Source: an uncultured Eudoraea sp.
GTDB lineage: Bacteria; Bacteroidota; Bacteroidia; Flavobacteriales; Flavobacteriaceae
Assembly: GCA_947258405.1 (NCBI GenBank)
Contig: CAMYIE010000002.1
Location: 1 to 64,000 of the forward strand
Direction of reading: 5' to 3'
DNA: 64,000 bases
This document shows positions 51,801-60,907 of this stretch, one piece after another. The notes below the pieces were generated by a model, which was not told where the DNA came from, searched no databases, and worked only from the letters and a program-made list of their open reading frames with translations. The stretch's first letter is position 1. Each line of letters begins with the position of its first letter. Position numbers and translations under genes: made by a program.

Positions 51801-53525
51801 TCAGCTTCTTTTATTACTTTGACTGGCCACCCTGTCTGAAAGTTCTGAACCCATTCGGATATTGTCGAAATGCTCTACGGCCTCCCTGACCCTGACAAAC
51901 AGATAGTCCCTGGTTACGATATCGGCAATACCGCTACTGAAGAGTATATCACGTGTAGGGCCTATGGCTCCGGCAATATAAAAGCGTATTCCTTTAGATT
52001 TTATCTCATTGATGACTTTCCTCAGCATAAAAGCGGCAGTAGAATCGATATAATTAATGGCTTCAGCATTAAGGATAACCGCTTTCAATTGATTATCATT
52101 TTCACCTATGAAGTTATATAGCTGTTTCTTAAAATAACTTGTATTCCCAAAATAAAGCTGAGCATCGAATCTTATGATCAGGAGGTCTTCACGAAGTTCA
52201 ATCTCTTCACCGAATCGTTCAATATTTTTGTAGTAGTCAGAGTTGCGTATTTTACCCAGAACCGCAAAATGTGGGTTTGAAGTCCTGTATACCATCAGCA
52301 GCAGGGCAAGCAATACTCCGATGAAAATCCCCTGTACGATACCGATAAACAATGTCGACAGGAAAGTTATAATCCAAACTATAAATTCATCTTTCCTCAG
52401 CCTCCAAAGCCTTTTAGCGTAGCTCAGATCGATAAGCCCAAATACCGAAACAACGATGATGCTTGCCAGGATAGACTTAGGCAAAAAGTAGAAAACCGGG
52501 GTAAGAAAAAGCAAGGTTACCAGGACCAGTATCGCGGCAAAAAGTCCCGCAAAATTAGACTTTGCTCCACTTTCATAAGAAATTGCCGAACGTGAAAAAC
52601 TGGCCGTTACCGGATAAGCTCTAAAGAAAGATCCAGCGATATTGGAAGCTCCAAGTGCAACGAGTTCCTGGTTAGGGTCCAGGCGGTCTTCTTCCGATTT
52701 TTCTTCTATACCCTTACCAATAGATACCGCTTCAAGATAACCAACCAGGGCCAATGTAAGTGCAAAAGGCCAAATTTCCGCTAGTGCGTCAAAACTGAAT
52801 TCCGGCACCTGGAAAGTGGGGAGTCCGCTTGGGATTATTCCAACAATATTTACATTATAATTATCCAGGTTAAACAAGTAGACTGTGAGTATTCCCAACA
52901 CGACGGCAAGGAGAATCCCAGGGAATCTTCTTTTCCACCTCTTTAGCACGGCGATAAGAATGATGCCGAAAATCCCGATCATAAGATCCACGATATTTAT
53001 TTCTGATGCTTTTTGAACCGCCTGCCAGATTAGTTCATGAAAACGACTCGATCGTCCCATTTCTATTCCCAGCAAATATTTAAGCTGGCTGACCATAATA
53101 ATGAGTGCCGCCCCTGAGGTAAAGGCGCTAATAACAGGTTTGGAAATAAAATTGACCAGGTAACCCATTCGCAAGATTCCCATTAAAAGTTGTATAACTC
53201 CAACAATCAGGGCAAGGAATATGGCCATTGCTATGTATTCGCCGTCACTCAGAGCCAGGGCGCCGAGACCGATGGCCACCAGCAGCGAATCCATGGCTAC
53301 CGGACCAATGGCCAATGGTCCTGAAGTTCCCAATAAAACATAGATAAGTAATGGGATCAAGGAAGCATATAACCCAAATTCCGGAGGCAATCCTGCCAGC
53401 ATGGCGTAGGCCATGGCCTGTGGTATCAATACGATCCCAACGGTAAATCCGGCCAGGATATCCTTTGGTATGTCCTTTATACTATAATCCGCAAACCATT
53501 GTATAAATGGTAAGTATCGTCGCAT
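51801..53525 (-). CDS. SulP family anion transporter with STAS domain
   Basis: A 574-residue inner-membrane transporter: KDILAGFTVGIVLIPQAMAY signature of the SulP family, about 12-14 helices, GASNIAGSFFRAYPVTASFS, then a cytoplasmic STAS domain (about 440-555, ending VILNAEAINYIDSTAAFML). Substrates of the family are sulfate, bicarbonate or other anions; with the sulfur genes next to it sulfate is a fair guess. Ends 56 bp before the MBL gene start. Confidence 0.92.
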   Translation of the reverse strand: MRRYLPFIQWFADYSIKDIPKDILAGFTVGIVLIPQAMAYAMLAGLPPEFGLYASLIPLLIYVLLGTSGPLAIGPVAMDSLLVAIGLGALALSDGEYIAMAIFLALIVGVIQLLMGILRMGYLVNFISKPVISAFTSGAALIIMVSQLKYLLGIEMGRSSRFHELIWQAVQKASEINIVDLMIGIFGIILIAVLKRWKRRFPGILLAVVLGILTVYLFNLDNYNVNIVGIIPSGLPTFQVPEFSFDALAEIWPFALTLALVGYLEAVSIGKGIEEKSEEDRLDPNQELVALGASNIAGSFFRAYPVTASFSRSAISYESGAKSNFAGLFAAILVLVTLLFLTPVFYFLPKSILASIIVVSVFGLIDLSYAKRLWRLRKDEFIVWIITFLSTLFIGIVQGIFIGVLLALLLMVYRTSNPHFAVLGKIRNSDYYKNIERFGEEIELREDLLIIRFDAQLYFGNTSYFKKQLYNFIGENDNQLKAVILNAEAINYIDSTAAFMLRKVINEIKSKGIRFYIAGAIGPTRDILFSSGIADIVTRDYLFVRVREAVEHFDNIRMGSELSDRVASQSNKRS

Positions 53526-53600
53526 TGGTCAAATGTACTATTAAATCAACAGTTTTTATATATGTCAGGATAGAGGACCTCCGGCTGCCATAGTCTGAGC

Positions 53601-54512
53601 TTATTGTTGTTTGAAGTATTCCTTTTTGTAATAGGCTCCAAGTTCTGGTGTAAGCAAAAGGACTTCGGGTTTGTCTTTTCTCAAAAACACCTGCCAATTC
53701 TCAAATACTTCCCAAGCGTCATTCTTAAAAATAGGATGTCCATAAGCTGCTATCAATTTTTGACGAATCCTATCTTCCTCTGCTTTTGCAGTCAGGATCC
53801 AAACGGTGTTGAGTTTACCGTCGCCAAAACGGGCTTCGAATTTCCTGGGAAAGCCTGCATATTCAATACCAAAGCAATCGATCTGTATTTGAGCATTGGG
53901 ATCTTCAGGCCCGAGTTCGCGCAGAAAAATAAAGTCCGATGCGTTTTCCAGTAGTGGTCGCATCTCATCTAAACCAGCTCCCATTCGGATAAAATCAGGT
54001 ATTGCCCCAGATTTATCATAGTTCTTCGATTGTCCCCCTTCAGAGGGTAAGTATGGGTTATGCCAGGCGAAGAGATTGGGATGGGCACCTTCCTCCGTAA
54101 GTATCCATACCTTATCCTCAGATATGTCTGCTACGACAAGATCGTCCCAATAAACTTTATAATGCATAAATGTCTGTGCAGTATCTTTCAGCCCTTCGCA
54201 AATAACTTTATATGCATTGCCTTTAGCCTGTATCATGCTTAATTTGTTATCTGCAAATGTAAAGGCGACTTCATCGACCACACCCCTCTCGGTTTCACCA
54301 TCCACTCCTATCAAATGCGATTCTAATTTTTCGGCAAGTGGAAACACAGGGGTACTCACTATTTCTTCATTGAGCATCTTGAAATGAGGACTCAACTTTG
54401 CCTTTACTTGCTGTAAACTATCTCCCATGCGAATGCCATGGAAAACAAACTCGGTTTGGGCAGAAGTAATTATTCCGTTAAGAATCAGAAAGCAGAAGAA
54501 TATATATTTCAT
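53601..54512 (-). CDS. secreted protein with an internal duplication
   Basis: A 303-residue exported protein with signal peptide (about 1-18). It looks like two related domains of about 140 residues: the first has GIRMGDSLQQVKAKL and FADNKLSMIQAKG, the second FIRMGAGLDEMRPLLE and FGDGKLNTVWILTAK, in the same order and spacing. No catalytic motif or family is recognised. It lies between the Crp/Fnr gene (77 bp upstream) and sulP (75 bp downstream). Confidence 0.75.
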   Translation of the reverse strand: MKYIFFCFLILNGIITSAQTEFVFHGIRMGDSLQQVKAKLSPHFKMLNEEIVSTPVFPLAEKLESHLIGVDGETERGVVDEVAFTFADNKLSMIQAKGNAYKVICEGLKDTAQTFMHYKVYWDDLVVADISEDKVWILTEEGAHPNLFAWHNPYLPSEGGQSKNYDKSGAIPDFIRMGAGLDEMRPLLENASDFIFLRELGPEDPNAQIQIDCFGIEYAGFPRKFEARFGDGKLNTVWILTAKAEEDRIRQKLIAAYGHPIFKNDAWEVFENWQVFLRKDKPEVLLLTPELGAYYKKEYFKQQ

Positions 54513-54589
54513 GGCGAGTTAATAATGATCTACGTATAAAGACAATGAAATAGGTCAATTGTTACGCATCGCCAAGCCATTACACCTAT

Positions 54590-55234
54590 CTAGAGATCCA
54601 GTACTTTAATCTGATTGCGCTGAAGTTCAATTTTACCTTCTCTCTCCATGCCCTTGAGGAGTCTGGATACCACCACACGGGAGGTATGGAGATCCTGGGC
54701 TATATCTCTATGAGTTGTATAGATCATATCATCGTGGGTAACCATGGCTTTATCACGCAAGTATTTCAGCAGGCGGTCATCCATATTCATAAAGGCCAGG
54801 GTATCTATGGTCTCGAGTAGTTCGGAAAGCCGTTCATGATAACTTTCGAGTATAAAAGCCCTCCAGCTGCGGTATCGTGCCATCCAGTCGTCCATTTTCT
54901 CTATTGGGATCATCAGCATTTCAGAATCGGTTTCGGCTATCGCACGGATTTCACTCCTTCCTGCCCCCATACAACAGGAAAAGGTCATCGCACATGTATC
55001 TCCTACTTCGATAAAATACAAGAGCAATTCATCCCCATCTTCATCTTCGGTAAGGATCTTTATGGCTCCATCAAATAAAAGTGGCATTGCGTTGATCTGC
55101 TGACCGATGTCCATCATCAAATCGCCCTGACTCACTTTTACCAACTTACCGGCTTTCTCGATCTCATCTAATAATTCAGGTTCGAAGAGGTAACCATAAT
55201 TTCTTTCAAGCTTTTCCTGGATCATGACTTGCAT
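54590..55234 (-). CDS. Crp/Fnr family transcriptional regulator (second), Cys-containing
   Basis: A 214-residue regulator with a cyclic-nucleotide-type beta roll and winged helix. The effector domain has CAMTFSCCMG (about residues 87-96), three cysteines where the other Crp/Fnr has CIMSFSASLE; this invites a redox or sulfane-sulfur sensing idea. The recognition helix LHTSRVVVSRLLKGME keeps the arginines but has Val in place of the CRP Glu. It starts 9 bp after the epimerase gene, so is cotranscribed with it. The sulfur genes downstream are plausible targets. Confidence 0.9.
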   Translation of the reverse strand: MQVMIQEKLERNYGYLFEPELLDEIEKAGKLVKVSQGDLMMDIGQQINAMPLLFDGAIKILTEDEDGDELLLYFIEVGDTCAMTFSCCMGAGRSEIRAIAETDSEMLMIPIEKMDDWMARYRSWRAFILESYHERLSELLETIDTLAFMNMDDRLLKYLRDKAMVTHDDMIYTTHRDIAQDLHTSRVVVSRLLKGMEREGKIELQRNQIKVLDL

Positions 55235-55243
55235 GTTTTAGTT

Positions 55244-56026
55244 TTAGGTTTGTTGGGGTTTCAATATAACAGTAAAACTCATTTCTTCACCTTGCTGATG
55301 GATAAATCCCTCATGTAGGTCTGACTGAGGCCCTGAATAGGGATAAAATGTGATCGGTTCAATACAGAGCATATTGGGAACTTCAGTCCAAAGCATAAAT
55401 TGCCCGAAGCCCTCAGTAGATATCTCCAGATCGCGTTCGTCCCTTAGAACCAGTTGGTTGCAATCGGGCAACTCGAGGGCTCGGCTGCCCTCATCTAGGA
55501 TCTCCTGTAAGCCAACTGTTCTTTCTTCTGTCTCGATACTGGGATTGGTGGAATGCAACTTAAAAGCAGGGTGGTAGCCCAACATAAAAGGCATGTCTCT
55601 TTCCCCGGCTACGGTAAATTGAATTCGCAACTCTTTCTCTAAAAGTTCGAATTTTTTTTCAAATTGAAAATCAAACGGCCAAATCAACCGCTGGGCACTT
55701 GATTTTTCAGGATATTTACTATTACTGATTACCGTTCCTTTGGTATAGGTTTTTCTATAGTTAGCTGAATTTTCGGATTGCTCAACCAGCGTATATTCCA
55801 TTTCCCTGAGATGACCATGCTGGTCTAAGATGGCATTCCCTCGCGGAACATGAACCCTGTATCCCGCTTCATCCGTAGGTCCGATAATTGGAAACATTTC
55901 TGTGTCTGAATGCTTCCACCCAGGAGCCCCTTTTTGATGGATATACTGATATTCATCTAGCTTAAAGCTAACCAGTTCTCCCTTTTCTATTCCAATGTTT
56001 ATTCTATCGTTTTTTAGAATCAGCAT
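55244..56026 (-). CDS. aldose 1-epimerase-like protein
   Basis: A 260-residue galactose-mutarotase-fold protein (LacX/YeaD-like): ILKNDRINIGIEKGELVSFK, PIIGPTDEAGY, DQHGHLREMEY (catalytic His), MLGYHPAFKL and LCIEPITFYP. It interconverts sugar anomers or a phosphorylated sugar. It sits 3 bp downstream of the M20 gene and 9 bp before the Crp/Fnr gene, forming an operon. Confidence 0.88.
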   Translation of the reverse strand: MLILKNDRINIGIEKGELVSFKLDEYQYIHQKGAPGWKHSDTEMFPIIGPTDEAGYRVHVPRGNAILDQHGHLREMEYTLVEQSENSANYRKTYTKGTVISNSKYPEKSSAQRLIWPFDFQFEKKFELLEKELRIQFTVAGERDMPFMLGYHPAFKLHSTNPSIETEERTVGLQEILDEGSRALELPDCNQLVLRDERDLEISTEGFGQFMLWTEVPNMLCIEPITFYPYSGPQSDLHEGFIHQQGEEMSFTVILKPQQT

Positions 56027-56029
56027 GAC

Positions 56030-57325
56030 CTATTTATTTATAAGACGATAGATGAGAATCGCAGCCCTTTTGGTAAGATCTTCAAAAGATTTGAGGTTTA
56101 GGGTCTCCTCAGGCGTATGGGCGCCAGATCCCATAGTACCAAGACCATCGAGGCAGTCTACATAGGCCGCCACAAAAGAGGTGTCGGCAGCACCGCGTTT
56201 ACCCGGGTCAAAAGCCATTACCTCGCCCTGCTGCAGATCGAGGCTTGTCTGATTAAGCTCTGCCAGTAAGGCAAGATTACCTTCACTTGGAGGCATCGCA
56301 GGATAGCTGTCCGTAAAACTGATACTGGCCGAGGTATGGGGAAGATTGGCCGCAACGATCTCACGCATGCGCGCTCTGGCATTTTCTTTCTGGTCTTCCG
56401 TGATAAAACGCAGTCCGCCTTTTGCGATAGCCGTCTGAGCTACCACATTGGATTTACCAAAGACCTCTCCCCTGGAGGTTTTAGCATCATAACCGACGAA
56501 GGTGCCACCCATTGCCAGACCCGGATTAAAGGTCAGGAGGTCTTCTTCACTGAGTTGGCGGTAGAATTCATGAAGGATCCGCGACATTTCAAAGACCGCA
56601 CCCGCACCTACCCGATCGCTAAAAATTCCAGATGAATGTGCTCTTTTACCCTTAACCTCGAGTTCCCATCCGGAGGCTCCTCTTCTCGCAACAGTAGCAT
56701 AGTTAAACCCAGTTGAAGTCTCAAAACCCAGGGCCACATCACTTCTTTTGGCCGCCTCGATCAAATCCTTTCTACTAATATCAAGTGGTTTTCCGGTACT
56801 TTCCTCATCCCCGGTAAACGCCACAATGATCTGAGTGTTTTTCAAAAGTCCATGTTCCTGAAGTGCCTTAAGCGCGTAGAGGATGATCACATTACCACCC
56901 TTCATATCGTTACCTCCAGGGGCTTTTGCTATACTATCATTTACTTTTTCGAAGCGCTGGAACGGGCTGTCTTTTTCAAACACGGTATCCAAATGGCCGA
57001 TGAGCAATAATTTGGTGCCTTTTGAACCACTGATCTCGGCAAAAAGGTGTCCCGCCCTGTTCATCTCATCGGGCATTTCTATCCATTGCGTTTGAAAACT
57101 GATGGTGCTAAAGGCATCGGAAAATACTGTTCCCACCTCGCGAACCCCTGTGAGATTGAGCGTGCCGCTATTGAGATTTACTACATTTTCAAGAAAATCC
57201 AGAGCCTCAATATTATTCTCTTCTATGGTTTTAATGATTTTTCGTTCCGTTCTGCTGAGTTCCTGGGAAAAGGCACAATGGCCGAAAGTCCATAACATCA
57301 GGCATACTAAACTATAGAGCCGCAT
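56030..57325 (-). CDS. M20 family metallopeptidase, secreted
   Basis: A 431-residue exported zinc peptidase like carboxypeptidase G2/glutamate carboxypeptidase. Signal peptide about 1-20 (cleaved after CAFSQ). Metal and catalytic residues: GHLDTVFEKDSPFQ (H, catalytic D), APGGNDMKGG (bridging D), TGDEESTGKP (catalytic E), and late GSGAHTPEE (H). The dimerisation domain contains GKRAHSSG. It is cotranscribed with the epimerase 3 bp downstream. Confidence 0.9.
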   Translation of the reverse strand: MRLYSLVCLMLWTFGHCAFSQELSRTERKIIKTIEENNIEALDFLENVVNLNSGTLNLTGVREVGTVFSDAFSTISFQTQWIEMPDEMNRAGHLFAEISGSKGTKLLLIGHLDTVFEKDSPFQRFEKVNDSIAKAPGGNDMKGGNVIILYALKALQEHGLLKNTQIIVAFTGDEESTGKPLDISRKDLIEAAKRSDVALGFETSTGFNYATVARRGASGWELEVKGKRAHSSGIFSDRVGAGAVFEMSRILHEFYRQLSEEDLLTFNPGLAMGGTFVGYDAKTSRGEVFGKSNVVAQTAIAKGGLRFITEDQKENARARMREIVAANLPHTSASISFTDSYPAMPPSEGNLALLAELNQTSLDLQQGEVMAFDPGKRGAADTSFVAAYVDCLDGLGTMGSGAHTPEETLNLKSFEDLTKRAAILIYRLINK

Positions 57326-57354
57326 AAAATAAATTTATATGATTAAAACAATCC

Positions 57355-58335
57355 TCAATCAAGGAATCCCTGAGCCCGCATCCAGTCGTCGTTGAAAACC
57401 TTACCTACATATCGACTGCCATGATCGTGGAAGAGGACTACCACGACATCTTCTGGCTTGAAATGCTCCTTCAATTGAAGTACACCTTTTATCGCAGCCC
57501 CTGCAGAATTACCAAGGAACATCCCTTCTTCACGGGCCAAACGCCGGGTATAAACGGCGGCATCTTTATCCGTTACCTTGATAAAGCCGTCGATGACCTC
57601 GAAGTTAACGTTTTCGGGCAAAATATCTTCTCCAATTCCTTCGGTAATGTAAGGGTATATCTCGTCTGGGTCGAATATCCCGGTCTCATGGTATTTTTTA
57701 AAAACAGAACCATAAGTATCTATGCCCCATACCTTAATATCGGGGTTTTTCGACTTCAAGTAGGTCCCGACTCCCGAAATAGTACCTCCCGTACCTACTC
57801 CTACTACGAAATGGGTCACCTTTCCATCTGTTTGTTCCCAGATCTCCGGTCCTGTGGTTAAATAGTGGGCCTTGGTGTTCGACGGGTTGTCATACTGATT
57901 CACATACCATGAATTGGGTATCTCTTCGGATAGTCTTCTGGCTGTGGAATAATAGCTTTGAGGGTCTTCCGGTGCCACATCAGTAGGGCAAACATGGACC
58001 TCACTACCCATGGCCTTAAGGATATCAATTTTCTCCTTAGACTGTTTATCGTTGATCACACAGATCATTTTGTAGCCTTTTACAACGGCCGCCAGAGCCA
58101 ATCCCATCCCTGTATTTCCGGATGTGCCTTCAATAATTGTGCTACCGGGTTTTAAGAGGCCTGAAGCCTCGGCGTCTTCAACCATCTGAAGCGCCATACG
58201 GTCCTTAACAGAATTTCCGGGATTAAATGTTTCGTATTTGGCCAATACCAGACAAGGTACTTCGGCTGTAAGTTTATTCATTTTAACCAAAGGCGTATGG
58301 CCGATGGTATCTAAAATAGTATCTGCGTAATCCAT
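57355..58335 (-). CDS. PLP-dependent cysteine/cystathionine synthase
   Basis: A 326-residue fold-type II PLP enzyme (ATG at 58335, TTG 9 bp earlier also possible). PLP Lys in NPGNSVKDRMA, substrate loop GTSGNTGMGLA, phosphate loop GVGTGGTISGVG and the serine-region GNSAGAA. Features like SYYSTARRLSEEIPNSWYV and DDWMRAQGFL are seen in cystathionine beta-synthase-like members. It makes cysteine from O-acetylserine or cystathionine from serine and homocysteine; the reaction is not settled. It lies 73 bp after the LolC/E-like gene. Confidence 0.9.
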   Translation of the reverse strand: MDYADTILDTIGHTPLVKMNKLTAEVPCLVLAKYETFNPGNSVKDRMALQMVEDAEASGLLKPGSTIIEGTSGNTGMGLALAAVVKGYKMICVINDKQSKEKIDILKAMGSEVHVCPTDVAPEDPQSYYSTARRLSEEIPNSWYVNQYDNPSNTKAHYLTTGPEIWEQTDGKVTHFVVGVGTGGTISGVGTYLKSKNPDIKVWGIDTYGSVFKKYHETGIFDPDEIYPYITEGIGEDILPENVNFEVIDGFIKVTDKDAAVYTRRLAREEGMFLGNSAGAAIKGVLQLKEHFKPEDVVVVLFHDHGSRYVGKVFNDDWMRAQGFLD

Positions 58336-58408
58336 GTGCGGCAAAGATAAAACTAGTAATCAGATATAAAAGTCGCCAAGCATAGAAATCGCAAATGAAC
58401 GAACGGAA

Positions 58409-59650
58409 TCACTCGAATTTAATGGCCTTTACAGGACTTATCCTGTTAATTATAAAAGAAGGGATCAGCAACATGGCAGAACAGAGAAGGAATACCCCCA
58501 GATTGAGCAACAGGATATGAAAGGTATTGATATGAACAGGAATATATTCCATATAGTACTCCTGCGGATTTGGAAACTTAAATACTCTGTACTGGTCCTG
58601 AATCCATATAATACCAAGACCCAGGAGATTCCCCCAGAAAAGACCAACACCTATAAGATAGGCGGCGTTATAGATGAATACTTTTCGGATACTCCAACTC
58701 GAAGCTCCCAGAGCTTTTAAAACCCCAATCATCGGAGTGCGCTCAAGAATTAGGACCAACAGAGCGGTGATCATATTAATTCCACCAACAATAATCATTA
58801 TTCCTATGATCAATGCAATATTGAAATCGAAGAGATCGATCCATTCAAAAATCTGGTAATACTTCTCTCTTAAGGTTTGGGTATCGAGATCGGACTGTGT
58901 TTTGCCATAAATCTCCCTGTTTTTCTCATCGATCTTGTCAAAATCATCCAGAAATACCTCAAAATTACCTGCCTGGTCTTCTGTCCATTTATTCATCCTT
59001 TGGATATGGCGAATATCTGTGAACATATAAAGTCCGTCAATGTCTTCAAAACCACTGTTGTAAAAGCCAACGACATCAAATTTACGCTGATTCGGGTTTT
59101 TCGAAGGATCATCTTCCTTTAGAAAAAAAGCAAAAAATGAATCTCCGAGCTCCAGTCCAAGGCGGGAACCAAGGGTAGAAGAAAGTAAGACCTCGGTATT
59201 TAACGAACCACTGTAATCGGGCATGCGACCAGCCACCAGGTATTCATCGAGCGCTTCCCACCTGTATTCTGGCCCTACACCTTTGGCAATAATCCCCTCG
59301 AAGGTCTCCGTTGTTCTGATGATCCCTCCCTTTGAAGCCACAGCCTGCACATGAGCTACCTCTTCAACATCCTTGAATTCGGGGAAGAACTCCTGATTTT
59401 TGGAGACCGGCACTACCGAAACATCTGAGAGATTATTGTCGTAATTATAGATCTGGATATGACCGTTAAATGCTGCAACTTTTTCTCTTATCTTGTGCTG
59501 TAAGCCAGTTCCGGTGGCAATGGCCACCAACATCATTATAATGCCCAGAGCGATAGCCGCAATCGCAATTTTTATAATTGGAGCGGAAATACTAATTTTA
59601 GTGTCCTTACCTGAGATTAGGCGTTTTGCAATAAAAAATTCTAAGTTCAA
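58409..59650 (-). CDS. LolC/LolE-like ABC permease
   Basis: A 413-residue FtsX-like permease with one helix near residues 27-50 (IAIAAIALGIIMMLVAIA), a long periplasmic MacB-like domain, and three C-terminal helices around ILERTPMIGVLKALGASSW and LIGVGLFWGNLLGLGII. The start MNLEFFIAKRLI (TTG at 59650) is family-like. LolC/E extract lipoproteins from the inner membrane with LolD; lolD is not adjacent. The start codons of this gene and of the divergent namZ gene are 3 bp apart. Confidence 0.88.
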   Translation of the reverse strand: MNLEFFIAKRLISGKDTKISISAPIIKIAIAAIALGIIMMLVAIATGTGLQHKIREKVAAFNGHIQIYNYDNNLSDVSVVPVSKNQEFFPEFKDVEEVAHVQAVASKGGIIRTTETFEGIIAKGVGPEYRWEALDEYLVAGRMPDYSGSLNTEVLLSSTLGSRLGLELGDSFFAFFLKEDDPSKNPNQRKFDVVGFYNSGFEDIDGLYMFTDIRHIQRMNKWTEDQAGNFEVFLDDFDKIDEKNREIYGKTQSDLDTQTLREKYYQIFEWIDLFDFNIALIIGIMIIVGGINMITALLVLILERTPMIGVLKALGASSWSIRKVFIYNAAYLIGVGLFWGNLLGLGIIWIQDQYRVFKFPNPQEYYMEYIPVHINTFHILLLNLGVFLLCSAMLLIPSFIINRISPVKAIKFE

Positions 59651-59653
59651 TTC

Positions 59654-60907
59654 ATGCCCTTTTTGTACGCTTTCAAAAATATGTCTTTTTTATGGGTTTT
59701 ATTGCTATTTGCCTGTGGCGGAGTTGGCCAGAAGGATGGTCGGCACCAAAAAACAAATCTGGAACAAAGGGCAATATCCGGGGATCCTGAAGTGCAAATC
59801 GGGGCTGCCCGAACTTCCATATATCTCCCTCTGCTCAAAAACAAGAATGTGGGAGTGGTTGCTAATCAGACAAGTCTTATTTTTAAAAACGATCCTTCGG
59901 ATACACTATCTGCAACACATCTAATCGATTCACTTCTATCGCTTGGTGTACAGATCGAAAAGGTATTTGCTCCGGAACATGGATTCAGGGGCAGGGCCGA
60001 TGCCGGAGAAGCAGTGGCCGACGGCCGTGACAAAAAATCTGGTTTGCCGGTGATATCTCTATATGGGTCCAATAAAAAACCTACTGCGGAACAGCTGGAG
60101 GGACTGGATATTGTTGTTTTCGATATCCAGGATGTCGGAGTTCGTTTTTACACCTATATCGCTACGCTACAATTGGTTATGGAGGCCTGTGCAGAAGAGA
60201 ATATCCCGGTCCTGGTACTCGACCGGCCGAATCCAAACCTGCACTATGTTGATGGTCCCACCATGGAAAAAGAACATATCGGATTTTTGGGGCTCACCCC
60301 AATTCCGCTGGTCTACGGAATGACGATAGGGGAATATGCCATGATGGTCAATGGAGAAAACTGGCTGGAGGCCGGAATCAAAGCCGATCTGAAAGTGATT
60401 CCTTTGGCCCATTACAATCGACAAACCAGATACGAACTCCCCGTAAGGCCTTCGCCTAATCTGCCCAATGCAAGGGCGGTTAACCTATATCCAAGTTTAG
60501 GGTTGTTTGAAGGCACCAATATCAATGCAGGCCGGGGTAGTGAATTCCAGTTTCAGCGTTTTGGTGCACCTTTCCTCAACAAGACATATTTTGATTTTGA
60601 ATATACCCCCGAGGCCAATTTTGGCGCCAAAAATCCTAAACATAAGGGTGAGGTTTGTTATGGCATGGATCTTTCCGATGAAGGAGAACTCGATCGGATC
60701 CACCTGAAGTGGCTGACAGAAGCTTATCGGAACTGCAACGACAAGAGTCAATTTTTCAATACTTCGAATTTTACCAGGCATGCCGGTACAGAAAAATTAC
60801 AGCAGCAATTAGAAAATAACTTTACAGAAGATCAAATCAGAAAGAGCTGGCAAAAGGATTTGGAGCGTTTTAAAAAGATCAGAGCTAAATATCTGATATA
60901 CCATTGA
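59654..60907 (+). CDS. namZ: exo-beta-N-acetylmuramidase NamZ family protein (DUF1343)
   Basis: A 417-residue lipoprotein: hydrophobic start with lipobox LFAC (Cys 21 from this ATG; an ATG at 59681 is an alternative), then the DUF1343/NamZ domain: KNVGVVANQTSLI, FAPEHGFRGRADAGE, VVFDIQDVGVRFYTYI, VLDRPNPN and FEGTNINAGRGS. NamZ removes N-acetylmuramic acid from peptidoglycan fragments, a recycling or scavenging role. It overlaps the convergent desaturase gene by 23 bp at its 3' end. Confidence 0.9.
   Translation: MPFLYAFKNMSFLWVLLLFACGGVGQKDGRHQKTNLEQRAISGDPEVQIGAARTSIYLPLLKNKNVGVVANQTSLIFKNDPSDTLSATHLIDSLLSLGVQIEKVFAPEHGFRGRADAGEAVADGRDKKSGLPVISLYGSNKKPTAEQLEGLDIVVFDIQDVGVRFYTYIATLQLVMEACAEENIPVLVLDRPNPNLHYVDGPTMEKEHIGFLGLTPIPLVYGMTIGEYAMMVNGENWLEAGIKADLKVIPLAHYNRQTRYELPVRPSPNLPNARAVNLYPSLGLFEGTNINAGRGSEFQFQRFGAPFLNKTYFDFEYTPEANFGAKNPKHKGEVCYGMDLSDEGELDRIHLKWLTEAYRNCNDKSQFFNTSNFTRHAGTEKLQQQLENNFTEDQIRKSWQKDLERFKKIRAKYLIYH

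Noticed and set aside
54546-54557. TGAAATAGGTCA as a fifth CRP-like site
   Set aside because: One mismatch and no TAnnTTTG-like box at the 21-22 bp spacing shared by the other four.
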